The notes under the pieces were generated by a model. It had not been told where the DNA came from and made no database searches. It saw only the letters and a program-made list of their open reading frames with translations. Positions 32,322 to 40,951 of a stretch of DNA of 56,468 nt are shown here, piece by piece. The DNA comes from Amycolatopsis tucumanensis (GTDB taxonomy: Bacteria; Actinomycetota; Actinomycetes; Mycobacteriales; Pseudonocardiaceae). A program made the translations under genes and the position numbers. The DNA lies in contig NZ_JAKGSD010000040.1 in the NCBI RefSeq assembly GCF_021654135.1, positions 22,014-78,481 of the forward strand. Direction: 5' to 3'. Within the stretch, counting starts at the first letter, position 1; every line of letters begins with the position of its first letter.

Positions 32322-32645
32322 ATGCGCTCGACGACGACGGCTGTCCTGGAACGCAACACCGTGGTGCGCGAGGACTTCGCGACCGAACCCTACGAGCTGC
32401 CGTGGGCCGCCGAGGCCCGGTTCTTCGTGCAGGCCCTCGACCTGGACGGCCCGCTGGTCTTCCGCACCGAGATCTCCCCCGACGGCCTGCACTGGTGCCC
32501 GCTGGACGACACCGAGCACCGCATCGACGCGCCGGGCCTGATCACCTGGGCGGTGAGCGGGTTCGGCCAGTGGCTGCGGGTGCGCTGCGCCGTGGGTCCC
32601 GGCACGACCGGGAAGCTGCGCATCTATCTTGTTGGCAAGGGTTGA
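32322..32645 (+). CDS. Small beta-rich unknown protein, partner of the 31408 gene
   Basis: A 107-residue protein with no signal peptide: RNTVVREDFATEPYELPWAA, EARFFVQALDLDGPLVFRTE, SPDGLHWCPL and LITWAVSGFGQWLRVRCAV. The pattern of short strands ending in KLRIYLVGKG suggests a compact beta-sandwich. ATG 32322 follows TGAGGCACGAC, eight bases after the upstream stop, so the two are co-translated. The next gene, lacI, begins 17 bp after this stop. I do not recognise the family; a sugar- or ligand-binding accessory role is only a guess. Confidence 0.65.
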   Translation: MRSTTTAVLERNTVVREDFATEPYELPWAAEARFFVQALDLDGPLVFRTEISPDGLHWCPLDDTEHRIDAPGLITWAVSGFGQWLRVRCAVGPGTTGKLRIYLVGKG

Positions 32646-32661
32646 TCCGGAGGTCAGGCTG

Positions 32662-33684
32662 GTGGTGCGCGCTCGGCGGGTCACGTTGCGTGACGTCGCG
32701 GACAGGGTCGGCCTGTCCGCGAACACGGTGTCGCGCGCGCTGTCGGGCAAGGACCAGGTCAGCGAGGCCACGCGGGAGATGATCGTCGCCGAGGCCCGGC
32801 GGCTGGGGTACGTGCCGAACAGCCACGCCCGGTCGCTGGTCTCCGGCACCACGATGGTGCTCGCGCTGGTGATCACCAACCCGTCCAACCCGTTCTACGC
32901 CGCGCTGATCTCCGCGGTGGAGCGGCAGTGCCGTCTCGCCGGGTACTCGGTCCTGCTGCTGGTCACCGAGGAGAACGAGGACAACGAGGAACGCGCGGTG
33001 CAGCAGCTGCTGCGCTTCGGCGTCGACGGGGTGCTCGCGGTGCCGATCCAGCACCGGCCCGGGGTGTGGGCGGAGCTGTCCGCGGCCGGGCTGCCGGTCG
33101 TGCTGCTCAGCCGCGACATCCCGGAGCTGGGGTTCGACTTCGTCGGCATCGACGTCGAGCAGGCGGTCGCGGACGCGGTGTCGCGCGTGGCCGTGCCGGG
33201 GCGGGCGTGGCTGTTCGAGGAGGACCTGGAGATCAGCACGGTCGCCCAGCGCATCGCGGGTTTCCAGCGCGCGCTCGGCGGCGATTCGCTGGTGCTGAAG
33301 GTGCCCGGGCACCGGACGCGGGACGCGGCACTGCCGTGGCGGCCGGACGACGCCCACCGGCTCGCGGCCGGGCTGATCAGCCGTGAGCACCACCCGGAGC
33401 TGGTGGTCACCGGCAACGACTACTTCGCACTCGGGGTCTACAAGGCGGTCCGGGAGTGCGGGCTGACCGTCGGCGAGGACGTGCGCGTGCTCGGCTACGG
33501 CGATCACCCGTTCGCCGCCTACCTGGAGCCGGGGCTGACCACGATCCGGCTGCCCGCCGACGAGGTCGGCTCGGCCGGGGTGGAGTTGTTGCTGCGGCGG
33601 GTCGCGGACCCGGACCGGCCGCGGGAAACCGTGCGGTTGAGCGCCGAACTCGTCGAGCGCGGCTCGGCGCGCGTCGTGCGCTGA
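32662..33684 (+). CDS. LacI-family transcriptional regulator
   Basis: A 340-residue regulator: helix-turn-helix with hinge VTLRDVADRVGLSANTVSRALSG (first 60 residues) and RLGYVPNSHARSLVSG, then a periplasmic-binding-protein-like ligand domain (LALVITNPSNPFYAALISAV, GVDGVLAVPIQHRPG, VVTGNDYFALGVYKAVRECG, RVLGYGDHPFAAYLEPGLT). GTG 32662 (or 32665) is chosen because GATCCGGAGGTCAGGCT precedes it. It is the third gene of the operon whose promoter carries AACGTT operators, so autoregulation and control of the divergent MHS transporter are expected. The inducer is probably a sugar or sugar-derived acid. Confidence 0.9.
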   Translation: MVRARRVTLRDVADRVGLSANTVSRALSGKDQVSEATREMIVAEARRLGYVPNSHARSLVSGTTMVLALVITNPSNPFYAALISAVERQCRLAGYSVLLLVTEENEDNEERAVQQLLRFGVDGVLAVPIQHRPGVWAELSAAGLPVVLLSRDIPELGFDFVGIDVEQAVADAVSRVAVPGRAWLFEEDLEISTVAQRIAGFQRALGGDSLVLKVPGHRTRDAALPWRPDDAHRLAAGLISREHHPELVVTGNDYFALGVYKAVRECGLTVGEDVRVLGYGDHPFAAYLEPGLTTIRLPADEVGSAGVELLLRRVADPDRPRETVRLSAELVERGSARVVR

Positions 33685-33747
33685 TCGTCGCCGTCCGTCC
33701 AGGAAAGATCAACCTTCCCGCCACAATCCGGACATAGCGTCCGCCGC

Positions 33748-35559
33748 ATGAGACGCACTCCCCACCGGTGGACGGCGGCCGCGCTCGCGCTCGGCCTCGC
33801 CGCCGCACTCGTCCCCACCCTCGCCGCCGCCGCGCCCGGCGACGTCGTCGTCCGCGAATCCTTCGACAGCGGCGCGCTGCCCGCCGGGTGGACGCCGGTC
33901 GCCGGCACCTGGCAGGTCAGCGGCGGCAAGCTGACCAACACCGCGCCCGGCACGCTGTCCCGGATTACCTTCGGCACGCACCTGGAGGACTTCCGCGCCG
34001 AGGCCACCATCCGGTTCGACTCGGTGACCAACTCCAGCCGCTGGGCCGGCATCGTGCTCGACACCGCGCCCGGCGGGGCCGTGCCGTGGAGCCAGGCGGT
34101 CATGCGGTCGGCCTCCACCGCGACCAACGGCATCGAGTTCGCGCAGCGCACCGAGGCGAACACCTGGAACGTCACCGACACCGCCGCCGCGCCGCACGAC
34201 GCGGGCACCGGGCGCGACGTCCGAGTGGCGATCGAGGTGCACGGCAGCCGCGCGAGCTGGAGCTTCGACGGCAAGACAGTCCTGACCACGACCAAGCTGC
34301 GGCGCAGCGCGTCGGGCGTGTTCGGGTTCATCGCCGACGGCGCGAAGATCAGCGTCGACGACGTGGTGGTCACCCAACTCGAACCGCTGCCGGTGACCCA
34401 GCCGGACGGCGCCCTGCCGCTCACGGTCGCGCACCGCGGCTACTCCGCGGTCGCGCCGGAGAACACCCTCGCCGCCGTCGAGGCGGGGATCCGCGCCGGC
34501 GCCGAGTACGTGGAGATCGACGCGCAGACCACCCGCGACGGCGTGCCGGTGGTCATGCACGACAACACCGTCGACCGGACCACCCCGGGCACCGGCGACA
34601 TCTCGACGCTGACTGCCGCTCAGGTCACCGCGCTGGACGCGGGGTCGTGGTTCTCGCCCGCGTTCGCCGGGCAGAAGGTGCCGACGCTCGGGCAGGTGCT
34701 GGACCTGGTCCGCACCAGCGGGTCGACGCTGCTGCTGGAGATCAAGGGCCCGGAGACCCGCGCGGAGACCACGCGGATCCTGGACGAGGTGCGCAGTCAC
34801 GGCATGGCGCGGCAGGTGCTGGTGCAGAGCTTCGACGAGCAGGTCCTGCGGGACGCGCGGGCGGTCGCGCCGGAGATCCCGCTGGGGCTGCTGCGGGGCG
34901 CGGTGGACGCCGATCCGGTGGCGACGGCGAAGGCGTTCGGGGTGGTGACGTACAACCCGTCCGCCGCCGCGCTGCTGACGCGTCCGGACGCGGTGTCCCA
35001 GCTGAACTCCGCCGGGATCGCCGTGATGCCCTACACGGTGAACGACGCCGCGACCTGGCGGAAGCTGGCCGACGCCGGGGTGGACGCGATCATCACCGAC
35101 CGGGCGGGCGAGCTCGCCGGCTGGCGGTCGGGGCACGCGGCGCCGTCTGTGTCGATTTCGGTGCCGGGTGAGCTGCGGCGGTTCGTGCCTGCGCCGGTCG
35201 CGGTGTCGGCGCGGGACGCCTCATCGGTCTCGGTGACGCTGGACGGGACGCGGATCGACCCGGCGGTGCCGCTGGACCCGCGCTCGCTGGCCGCCGGCGC
35301 GCACGAACTGGTCGCCACCGCGACCGGCCCTGGCGGGACGGCTTCGGCGTCGGCGAAGTTCGAGGTCGTGGTCGACGTGACAGGCGTGCGAGTGCTGGTC
35401 GCCGAGGCCGGGACGCGCCCGGAGGAGACGGCGACGATCCTGCGCCACCTGGACGCCGGGCGCTTCGACCAGGCCGCCGACGCGGTGCGCCGGGCCGGAT
35501 TCGCGCCGGAGCTGGAGCGGATCCTGCTGGCGGACCTCGCGTTGATCGCGGGTCGCTGA
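33748..35559 (+). CDS. Secreted glycerophosphodiester phosphodiesterase with ConA-like and Ig-like domains
   Basis: A 603-residue exported protein. Signal peptide MRRTPHRWTAAALALGLAAA, cleavage near LAAAAPG at about residue 31. Residues about 33-212 form a concanavalin/DUF1080-like beta-sandwich (GWTPVAGTWQVSGGKLTNTA, FRAEATIRFDSVTNSSRWAG). Residues about 225-455 are a GDPD TIM barrel with VAHRGYSAVAPENT (catalytic His-Arg), YVEIDAQTTRDGVPVVMHD (Glu, Asp, second His) and LLLEIKGPE. The C-terminus (about 465-603) looks Ig-like followed by a short helical tail. It would hydrolyse glycerophosphodiesters or related polymers (for example teichoic-acid-like material) outside the cell. ATG 33748 lies 63 bp after lacI; no operator is seen before it, so it may be independent. 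Confidence 0.88.
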   Translation: MRRTPHRWTAAALALGLAAALVPTLAAAAPGDVVVRESFDSGALPAGWTPVAGTWQVSGGKLTNTAPGTLSRITFGTHLEDFRAEATIRFDSVTNSSRWAGIVLDTAPGGAVPWSQAVMRSASTATNGIEFAQRTEANTWNVTDTAAAPHDAGTGRDVRVAIEVHGSRASWSFDGKTVLTTTKLRRSASGVFGFIADGAKISVDDVVVTQLEPLPVTQPDGALPLTVAHRGYSAVAPENTLAAVEAGIRAGAEYVEIDAQTTRDGVPVVMHDNTVDRTTPGTGDISTLTAAQVTALDAGSWFSPAFAGQKVPTLGQVLDLVRTSGSTLLLEIKGPETRAETTRILDEVRSHGMARQVLVQSFDEQVLRDARAVAPEIPLGLLRGAVDADPVATAKAFGVVTYNPSAAALLTRPDAVSQLNSAGIAVMPYTVNDAATWRKLADAGVDAIITDRAGELAGWRSGHAAPSVSISVPGELRRFVPAPVAVSARDASSVSVTLDGTRIDPAVPLDPRSLAAGAHELVATATGPGGTASASAKFEVVVDVTGVRVLVAEAGTRPEETATILRHLDAGRFDQAADAVRRAGFAPELERILLADLALIAGR

Positions 35560-35617
35560 GGGCCGGGGTGGCGGGGCGATCTTGTCCCCGCCACCCCGTC
35601 CGGGTGAGACTGGCGCG

Positions 35618-36415
35618 GTGGATCGCGTGCGCATCGAGATCAGTCAAGGCGTCGCCGACGTGCGGCTCAACCGCGCCGACAAGCGCAACGCGCTGGACCC
35701 GGCGATGTTCGCGGCCCTGGTGCGGGCGGGCGAACGGCTGAAGACCGAGCCGGGGTTGCGGGCGGTCGTGCTCTCCGGCGAAGGGCCGGACTTCTGCGCC
35801 GGCCTGGACTTCGCGGCCTTCCAGGCGATGCGCTCCGGCGACCGGATCAGCGCCGACGTCGACCTGCCGCCCGCCGACGGCCCGGCCAAGGAGACCGGGC
35901 AGCGCGCCGCCTACGTGTGGACCGAGCTGCCGGTGCCGGTGATCGCCGCGATCACCGGGCACGCCCTGGGCGGCGGGCTGCAGGTGGCGCTGGGCGCGGA
36001 CATCCGGATCGTCGCGGCGGACGCGAAGCTGTCGGTGCTGGAGATCAAGTGGGGGCTGATCCCGGACATGACCGGCACGCAGGTGCTGCCCGAGCTGGTC
36101 GGCCGGGACGTGGCGAAGGAGCTGACCTTCACGGGACGGATCGTGAACGGCGCCGAGGCGGTGTCGCTCGGCCTGGCGACGCGCGTGGCCGACGACCCGC
36201 GGGCGGAGGCGCTGGAGCTGGCCCGGTCGATCGCCGGGCGCAGCCCGGACGCGGTCCGCGCGGCGAAGCGCCTGCTGGACCTGCCGCGTGACCACGAGGC
36301 CGGGTTCGCGGCGGAGCAGCGGGAGATCACCGCGCTGATCGGCAGCCCGAACCAGGTCGAGGCGGTGACCGCGTCGTTCGAGAAGCGGGCGCCACGCTTC
36401 ACCGACCCGGCCTGA
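35618..36415 (+). CDS. Enoyl-CoA hydratase/isomerase (crotonase) family protein
   Basis: A 265-residue crotonase-fold protein: VRLNRADKRNALDPAMFAAL, oxyanion-hole segment LSGEGPDFCAGLDFAAFQAM, and ITGHALGGGLQVALGADIRI followed by SVLEIKWGLIPDMTGTQVLP, where the family's acidic catalytic residues usually lie. Its exact reaction (hydratase, isomerase or other) cannot be decided. GTG 35618 begins VDRVRIEISQGVADVRL; a TTG at 35582 in the same frame is less likely. Stand-alone gene on the plus strand, 58 bp after the GDPD gene. Confidence 0.88.
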   Translation: MDRVRIEISQGVADVRLNRADKRNALDPAMFAALVRAGERLKTEPGLRAVVLSGEGPDFCAGLDFAAFQAMRSGDRISADVDLPPADGPAKETGQRAAYVWTELPVPVIAAITGHALGGGLQVALGADIRIVAADAKLSVLEIKWGLIPDMTGTQVLPELVGRDVAKELTFTGRIVNGAEAVSLGLATRVADDPRAEALELARSIAGRSPDAVRAAKRLLDLPRDHEAGFAAEQREITALIGSPNQVEAVTASFEKRAPRFTDPA

Positions 36416-36651
36416 GCCGCGAGTCCCACGCCCCGGCGCGCGAGTTCCACGCTCACGCCCGGGCTCCACGCTCAGGCCCACAGGACCCACACCCACGCGC
36501 ACCCGGGCCCCACACCCACGCACCCAGGCCCCACGCCCGTGCCCGCACGACCCACCCCACGCGCCCCAGCCCCACGCCCGCGCCCGCCGCGCCCCGTCGA
36601 CCCGGGCGAACACCCCAGCCGCGCACACTGCCCGGATCCACGGCTCCGGCC
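36416..36651. repeat. C-rich decayed minisatellite
   Basis: Degenerate repeats of CCCACGCCCG, CCCACACCCACGC and TCCACGCTCA fill this convergent gap between the crotonase and epimerase genes. No coding capacity is convincing (frames are arginine/proline/glycine-rich). No clean hairpin is seen. Confidence 0.6.
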
Positions 36652-37572
36652 TCAGCCCCGGAGCAGGCCCGACCGCCGCAGGTTCTCCGCCGTCTCGCGG
36701 ATGGTCGTCGCGGGGTCGCGGGGTACCCAGCCCAGGACCTCCCGCGCCTTGTCCGTGCGGATCACCGGCACCTCGGCCTCGCCAGGAGCCTCGCGCACCG
36801 GCACGCCCAGCAGCTCGGCGATCTGCGCGAAGCTCATCGCCGGCCCGCTGCTCACGAGGAACCGCTCGCCGGCGGCCGACGGCGCGGTCATCGCACGCAC
36901 ATGCGCGTCGACCACGTCGCGGACGTCGACCACGCCGAAGTACGACCTCGGCACCACCGGCATCGTCCCCTCCAGCATCGCCTTGATCAGGCCGGTCGAG
37001 GTGGACAGCCGGGGGCTCAGCACCGGCCCGAAGATGCCGGTCGGGTTGATCACCGCCAGCTCCGGCCCGCCGTCGCGCGCGTAATCCCACGCCGCCCGCT
37101 CCGCGACGGCCTTCGACTTCACGTACGCGGTGTTGTCGTCCGCCGGGTCGGTCCAGTCGGTCTCGTCGTAGAAGCCGCGGGGCGTGCCGCTGTATCCGAC
37201 GGCGGCGAACGACGAGGTCAGCACCACGCGCCGCACCCCCGCGTCCCGGGCGGCGCGAAGCACCCGCACCGCGCCGTCCCGCGCCGGGCGGATCACCTCG
37301 TCCTCGTCGGCCGGGTCGTCGGCCGGGAACGGGGAGGCGACGTGCAGCACGTACTCGCAGCCGTCGGCCGCCTCCGCCCAGCCCGCGTCGCTGTCCAGGG
37401 TGGCGACGGCGAACTCGGGGTCCCCGCCGACCGCCTCGCGCACCTCCCCGGCCCGATCAGTCGACCGGACCGTCGTCCGCACGGCCCACCCGTCGCGCAG
37501 CAGGCGGGCGATGACGTGCGTGCCGACGAACCCCGTCCCGCCCGTGACCAGGACGGGGCCGCGCGCGGTCAC
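36652..37572 (-). CDS. NAD(P)-dependent epimerase/dihydroflavonol-reductase-like extended SDR
   Basis: A 306-residue extended SDR: VLVTGGTGFVGTHVIARLL (cofactor loop), TTVRSTDRAGEVREAV with basic residues suggesting NADP(H), VLHVASPFPADDP, VVLTSSFAAVGYSG (Ser), YVKSKAVAERAAWDYA (Tyr-x-x-x-Lys) and NPTGIFGPVLSP. The group reduces aldehydes/ketones or dihydroflavonol-like substrates. GTG ending at 37572 overlaps the stop of merR by GTGA, so the two are translationally coupled and the regulator presumably controls the reductase. Confidence 0.9.
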   Translation of the reverse strand: MTARGPVLVTGGTGFVGTHVIARLLRDGWAVRTTVRSTDRAGEVREAVGGDPEFAVATLDSDAGWAEAADGCEYVLHVASPFPADDPADEDEVIRPARDGAVRVLRAARDAGVRRVVLTSSFAAVGYSGTPRGFYDETDWTDPADDNTAYVKSKAVAERAAWDYARDGGPELAVINPTGIFGPVLSPRLSTSTGLIKAMLEGTMPVVPRSYFGVVDVRDVVDAHVRAMTAPSAAGERFLVSSGPAMSFAQIAELLGVPVREAPGEAEVPVIRTDKAREVLGWVPRDPATTIRETAENLRRSGLLRG

Positions 37573-37985
37573 TTCAGCCGGGGCAGCAGGCCCCGGATCT
37601 CGTCGACGGCCCGTTCTTCGGCGGCCGCGTCCCGGCGGTCCCGCGCGTCCCACAGCTCGGCCTTGAGCCGCAGGTAGTCGCGGCGCACGCGCAGCCGCTC
37701 GATCTCGGCGTCCAGCCGTTCGACGTTGCGGGCGAACAGGTCACGCTGCTCGGCCGGGTCGCCGCCGTCGAGGTGGCGCAGGTAGACCCGCATGTCGGCC
37801 AGGCTCATGCCGGTCGAGCGGAGGCAGCCGAGCGCCTCGATGGTCTCGACCAGCTCGGGCGGGTACCGGCGGTGCCCGCTGGACTCGTCGCGGTCGACCG
37901 GTCCGATCAGGCCGATCTTCTCGTAGTAGCGCAGGGTGGGTTCCGGCAGTCCGCTGCGCCGGGAGACCTCCTGGATCGTGCTCAT
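37569..37985 (-). CDS. MerR-family transcriptional regulator
   Basis: A 138-residue MerR protein: EVSRRSGLPEPTLRYYEKIG (helix-turn-helix), GHRRYPPELVETIEALGCLR, GMSLADMRVYLRHLDGGD, and a long dimerisation helix ARNVERLDAEIERLRVRRDY. No cysteine metal site in the C-terminus, so it belongs to the group sensing small organic molecules or redox stress through partner domains. ATG ends at 37985. It overlaps the reductase gene and is divergent from the isopropylmalate-dehydrogenase-like gene, with an MerR-like dyad between. Confidence 0.9.
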   Translation of the reverse strand: MSTIQEVSRRSGLPEPTLRYYEKIGLIGPVDRDESSGHRRYPPELVETIEALGCLRSTGMSLADMRVYLRHLDGGDPAEQRDLFARNVERLDAEIERLRVRRDYLRLKAELWDARDRRDAAAEERAVDEIRGLLPRLK

Positions 37986-38002
37986 ACCGGCCAGTGTCGG
38001 AT

Positions 38003-38020
38003 AGTTGAAGCGCTTGAAGT
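38003..38020. promoter_or_regulatory. MerR-type dyad AGTTGAAGCGCTTGAAGT
   Basis: An 18-bp imperfect palindrome centred on the perfect AAGCGCTT, with 14 of 18 positions symmetrical. On the minus strand it is preceded by CCTTGACT, a -35-like TTGACT, and followed by ACTATCC, the elongated-spacer layout MerR proteins use. It lies between the divergent merR and 38037 genes. Confidence 0.55.
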
Positions 38021-38036
38021 CAAGGGAAGGGCTGAC

Positions 38037-39113
38037 ATGACGCAGGACACGTACCGCCTCGGGGTGATGGACGGGGACGGCATCGGGCCGGAGATCGTGC
38101 CGGCGGCGGTCCGCGTGGTGGACGCGGCGGCGCAGGAACTCGACATCGAATGGGTACCGCTGCCGGTGGGCCGATCGGCGATCGACGAGTTCGGCACTCC
38201 CCTGCCGGATTCCACGGTCGAGGCACTGTCCGGTGTGGACGGCTGGCTGCTCGGCCCGCACGACAACGCGTCCTACCCGGAGCCACACCGCTCGCGGCTC
38301 AACCCGAGCGGGTTCCTGCGCAAGCACTTCGACCTGTTCGCCAACATCCGCCCGGCCAGGGCGTTCGACGGGACGCGGGCACTGGTCCCGGGCACCGACC
38401 TGGTGATCGTGCGGGAGAACACCCAGGGTTTCTACGCCGACCGCAATACCTTCGCCGGGGCTGGCGAGTTCATGCCGACGCCGGACGTGGCGATCGCGCA
38501 CGCGATCTTCACGCGCGAGTCGGTGGAGCGGATCGCGCACGAGGCGTTCCGGCTGGCGCGGCAACGGCGGCGCCGGGTGACGGTGGTGCACAAGGCGAAC
38601 GTCCTGCGGCTGACCAGCGGGCTGTTCCTGGACGTGTGCCGTGACGTCGCGCGGCAGTACCCGGACGTCGAGGTCGGCGACGCGCACATCGACGCGATGG
38701 CCGCCGCCCTGGTGCGGCGCGCGCCGGAGTTCGACGTGATCGTCACGGAGAACATGTTCGGCGACATCCTGTCCGACCTGACCGCGGAGATCGCGGGCTC
38801 GCTTGGCATCGCCCCGTCGGTCAACGTGTCGGCCACGCGCGGGATGGCGCAGGCCACGCACGGTTCCGCGCCCGACATCGCGGGGCGGGACGTGGCGAAC
38901 CCGGTGGCGATGATCCTGTCGGCCGCGATGCTGCTGGAGTGGCTGGGCGAGCGCCACGACGACCCGGCGCCGGCCCGGGTCGCGAGCACCATCCGCGAGG
39001 CGGTCGCCGACACGATCCGCGGCGGCGTGACGACACCGGACCTCGGCGGCTCGGCAGGCACCCGAGCGTTCACCGACGCCGTGGTGGTGTCGATCAAGCA
39101 CATGACGGGCTGA
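38037..39113 (+). CDS. Isocitrate/isopropylmalate dehydrogenase-family oxidative decarboxylase
   Basis: A 358-residue beta-decarboxylating dehydrogenase: LGVMDGDGIGPEIVPAAVRV, VGRSAIDEFGTPLPDSTVEA, LFANIRPARAF (substrate arginines), LVIVRENTQGFYADRN, TVVHKANVLRLTSGLF (catalytic Lys), DVIVTENMFGDILSDLTAEI (metal aspartates) and TRGMAQATHGSAPDIAGRDV. The family oxidises malate derivatives (isopropylmalate, isocitrate, homoisocitrate, tartrate). Absence of leu genes nearby suggests a catabolic tartrate- or alkylmalate-type enzyme rather than LeuB. ATG 38037 follows AAGGGAAGGGCTGAC; MerR control is likely. Confidence 0.88.
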   Translation: MTQDTYRLGVMDGDGIGPEIVPAAVRVVDAAAQELDIEWVPLPVGRSAIDEFGTPLPDSTVEALSGVDGWLLGPHDNASYPEPHRSRLNPSGFLRKHFDLFANIRPARAFDGTRALVPGTDLVIVRENTQGFYADRNTFAGAGEFMPTPDVAIAHAIFTRESVERIAHEAFRLARQRRRRVTVVHKANVLRLTSGLFLDVCRDVARQYPDVEVGDAHIDAMAAALVRRAPEFDVIVTENMFGDILSDLTAEIAGSLGIAPSVNVSATRGMAQATHGSAPDIAGRDVANPVAMILSAAMLLEWLGERHDDPAPARVASTIREAVADTIRGGVTTPDLGGSAGTRAFTDAVVVSIKHMTG

Positions 39114-39200
39114 CCGACGCTGTGGTCCGCCGACATGGTGGACCGTCCCGGGCGCTGCCTACCCTGGCGATCTCGCAACGGTGCGCAGGGAGGATCGTCC

Positions 39201-40793
39201 ATGAGAAGGTCTGTTGCCGTGCTCGTCCCGGCGCTGGCGGCCGCGGCACTCGCGGCGCCGGCGCAGGCGGATCCGGCCGCGTCGTGCGCCGGGCTGGCGG
39301 GGCTGGCGATCCCGGCCGCCGTGATCGGCCTGCCGACCAGCGGCGGCACGGTGACGTCGGCCCAGGTCACGGGCACCTACTGCCAGGTGGACGCGGCGCT
39401 GCACCCGGTCGACCCGGCGGCGCCGGACATCCGGATGCGCGTCGCGTTGCCCGCGGAGTGGAACGGCAAGGCGCTGATGTTCGGCGGCGGCGGTTACAAC
39501 GGCACGATCCCGAACGTGGCAGGCAACGTCCCGTTCGGACCGGTCGGCGGGCCTACTCCCCTGGCGCGCGGTTACGCGATGTTCGCGAGCGACTCCGGTC
39601 ACCAGGCCTCGCCGGCGCACGTCCCGGCGACCTCGCTCGACGGCTCGTTCGGGGTGAACGACGAGGCGGTGCGCAACTTCTCGGGTGACGCGCTGAAGAA
39701 GACCCGTGATGCCGCGATGTTCCTGATCGCCGAGAGGTATTCGGCGCGCCCGTCGCACAGTTATTTCGCGGGCGGCTCGACCGGTGGCCGTGAGGCGCTG
39801 GCCGTGGCGCAACGGTGGCCCGCGGATTTCGACGGCGTGATCTCGGCGTACCCGGCGTGGAACGCGGCGAGCCTGGACCTGTTCTTCGGTTACGAGGCGC
39901 AGGTGCTGTCGCAGCCCGGCGCGTTCCCCAATCCCGCCAAGCAAACCTTGTTGTACCGCAGTGTCATTCAGGCTTGCGACGGCCTCGACGGCCTGCGCGA
40001 CGGCGTGATCTCGAACGAGCCCGGTTGCCGGTTCGATCCTAGGTCGTTGCGCTGCCCCGACGGCGCGGACACGGGCGACACGTGCCTGTCCGACGCGCAG
40101 ATCCGTGCAGTGAAAGCGATTTCGTCTCCGCTGCGGTGGAACTACCACCTGGACAGCGGCGAGCGCGGCTACCCGGGTTTCCCGTTCCTGTCCGGCGCCG
40201 CGATGACCACCCCGCTGCTCGGCATGGGCACGGTGGCCCCCACCACCCCGATGCCGACCGCCGCTGGTTACGGTGTCCAGTTCTGGGACCAGTGGGTGCG
40301 GTACTTCGTGACCCGCGACCCCGGTTTCGACGCCCTGTCGGTTGATCCACGGCACCCGGGCCCGTGGCGGGAGCGGATCGCCGAGCTGGCCGGACTGCAG
40401 GACGTGAACAACCCGGACCTGAGCCGGTTCGCCCGGGCCGGCGGCAAACTCCTGCTGCTGCACGGAACAGCGGACGAGCTGGTCAGCCACCGGTCCACAG
40501 CGGACTACTTCGAGCGGGTGGAGCGCACACTGGGCAAGCGGGCGACGGACGCCTTCGCGAGGTTTTATCTCATCCCCGGCGCGAACCACGCGAACGTGAG
40601 CGCGGCCTTCCCCGCCGCATGGGATTCGCTGACCGCACTGGAAAACTGGGCTGAACACCGGGAGGCGCCCGTCGACCCGGTGGTCACCGACGCCACCACC
40701 GGCCGGGCCCGCCCACTGTGCGAATACCCGGCCTGGCCCCGCTACCGGGGAGGCGACCCGGCCGCAGCAGCAAGCTTCACCTGCACCGGGTGA
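39201..40793 (+). CDS. Secreted tannase/feruloyl esterase-family hydrolase
   Basis: A 530-residue exported alpha/beta hydrolase. Signal peptide MRRSVAVLVPALAAAALAAP, cleavage near AQA|DP. Family marks: LPAEWNGKALMFGGGGYNGT, FASDSGHQASP, the nucleophile Ser193 in YFAGGSTGGREAL, FDGVISAYPAWNAASL, calcium-loop-like CDGLDGLRDGVISNE, LLLLHGTADELVSHRSTADY (Asp) and IPGANHANVSAAF (His). It cleaves aromatic esters such as gallate or ferulate esters of plant material. ATG 39201 follows GCAGGGAGGATCGTCC. Released hydroxyaromatic acids could feed the ring-cleavage operon at 48 kb, but linkage is only suggestive. Confidence 0.9.
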   Translation: MRRSVAVLVPALAAAALAAPAQADPAASCAGLAGLAIPAAVIGLPTSGGTVTSAQVTGTYCQVDAALHPVDPAAPDIRMRVALPAEWNGKALMFGGGGYNGTIPNVAGNVPFGPVGGPTPLARGYAMFASDSGHQASPAHVPATSLDGSFGVNDEAVRNFSGDALKKTRDAAMFLIAERYSARPSHSYFAGGSTGGREALAVAQRWPADFDGVISAYPAWNAASLDLFFGYEAQVLSQPGAFPNPAKQTLLYRSVIQACDGLDGLRDGVISNEPGCRFDPRSLRCPDGADTGDTCLSDAQIRAVKAISSPLRWNYHLDSGERGYPGFPFLSGAAMTTPLLGMGTVAPTTPMPTAAGYGVQFWDQWVRYFVTRDPGFDALSVDPRHPGPWRERIAELAGLQDVNNPDLSRFARAGGKLLLLHGTADELVSHRSTADYFERVERTLGKRATDAFARFYLIPGANHANVSAAFPAAWDSLTALENWAEHREAPVDPVVTDATTGRARPLCEYPAWPRYRGGDPAAAASFTCTG

Positions 40794-40951
40794 TCTTCGC
40801 ACCCAACCCGAGCCGGGTGGTCATCCCGGAGCCTGCCCGTGCGGCGAGGACTCTCTTTTGATCTTTTTCCTGCGCTTCGCGCAGGTGCGCCTCACGGCGC
40901 CGGAAGGTCACCTTTCGACCACCCCCGCCCCCTCTCCCTGATTGTGTTTCA

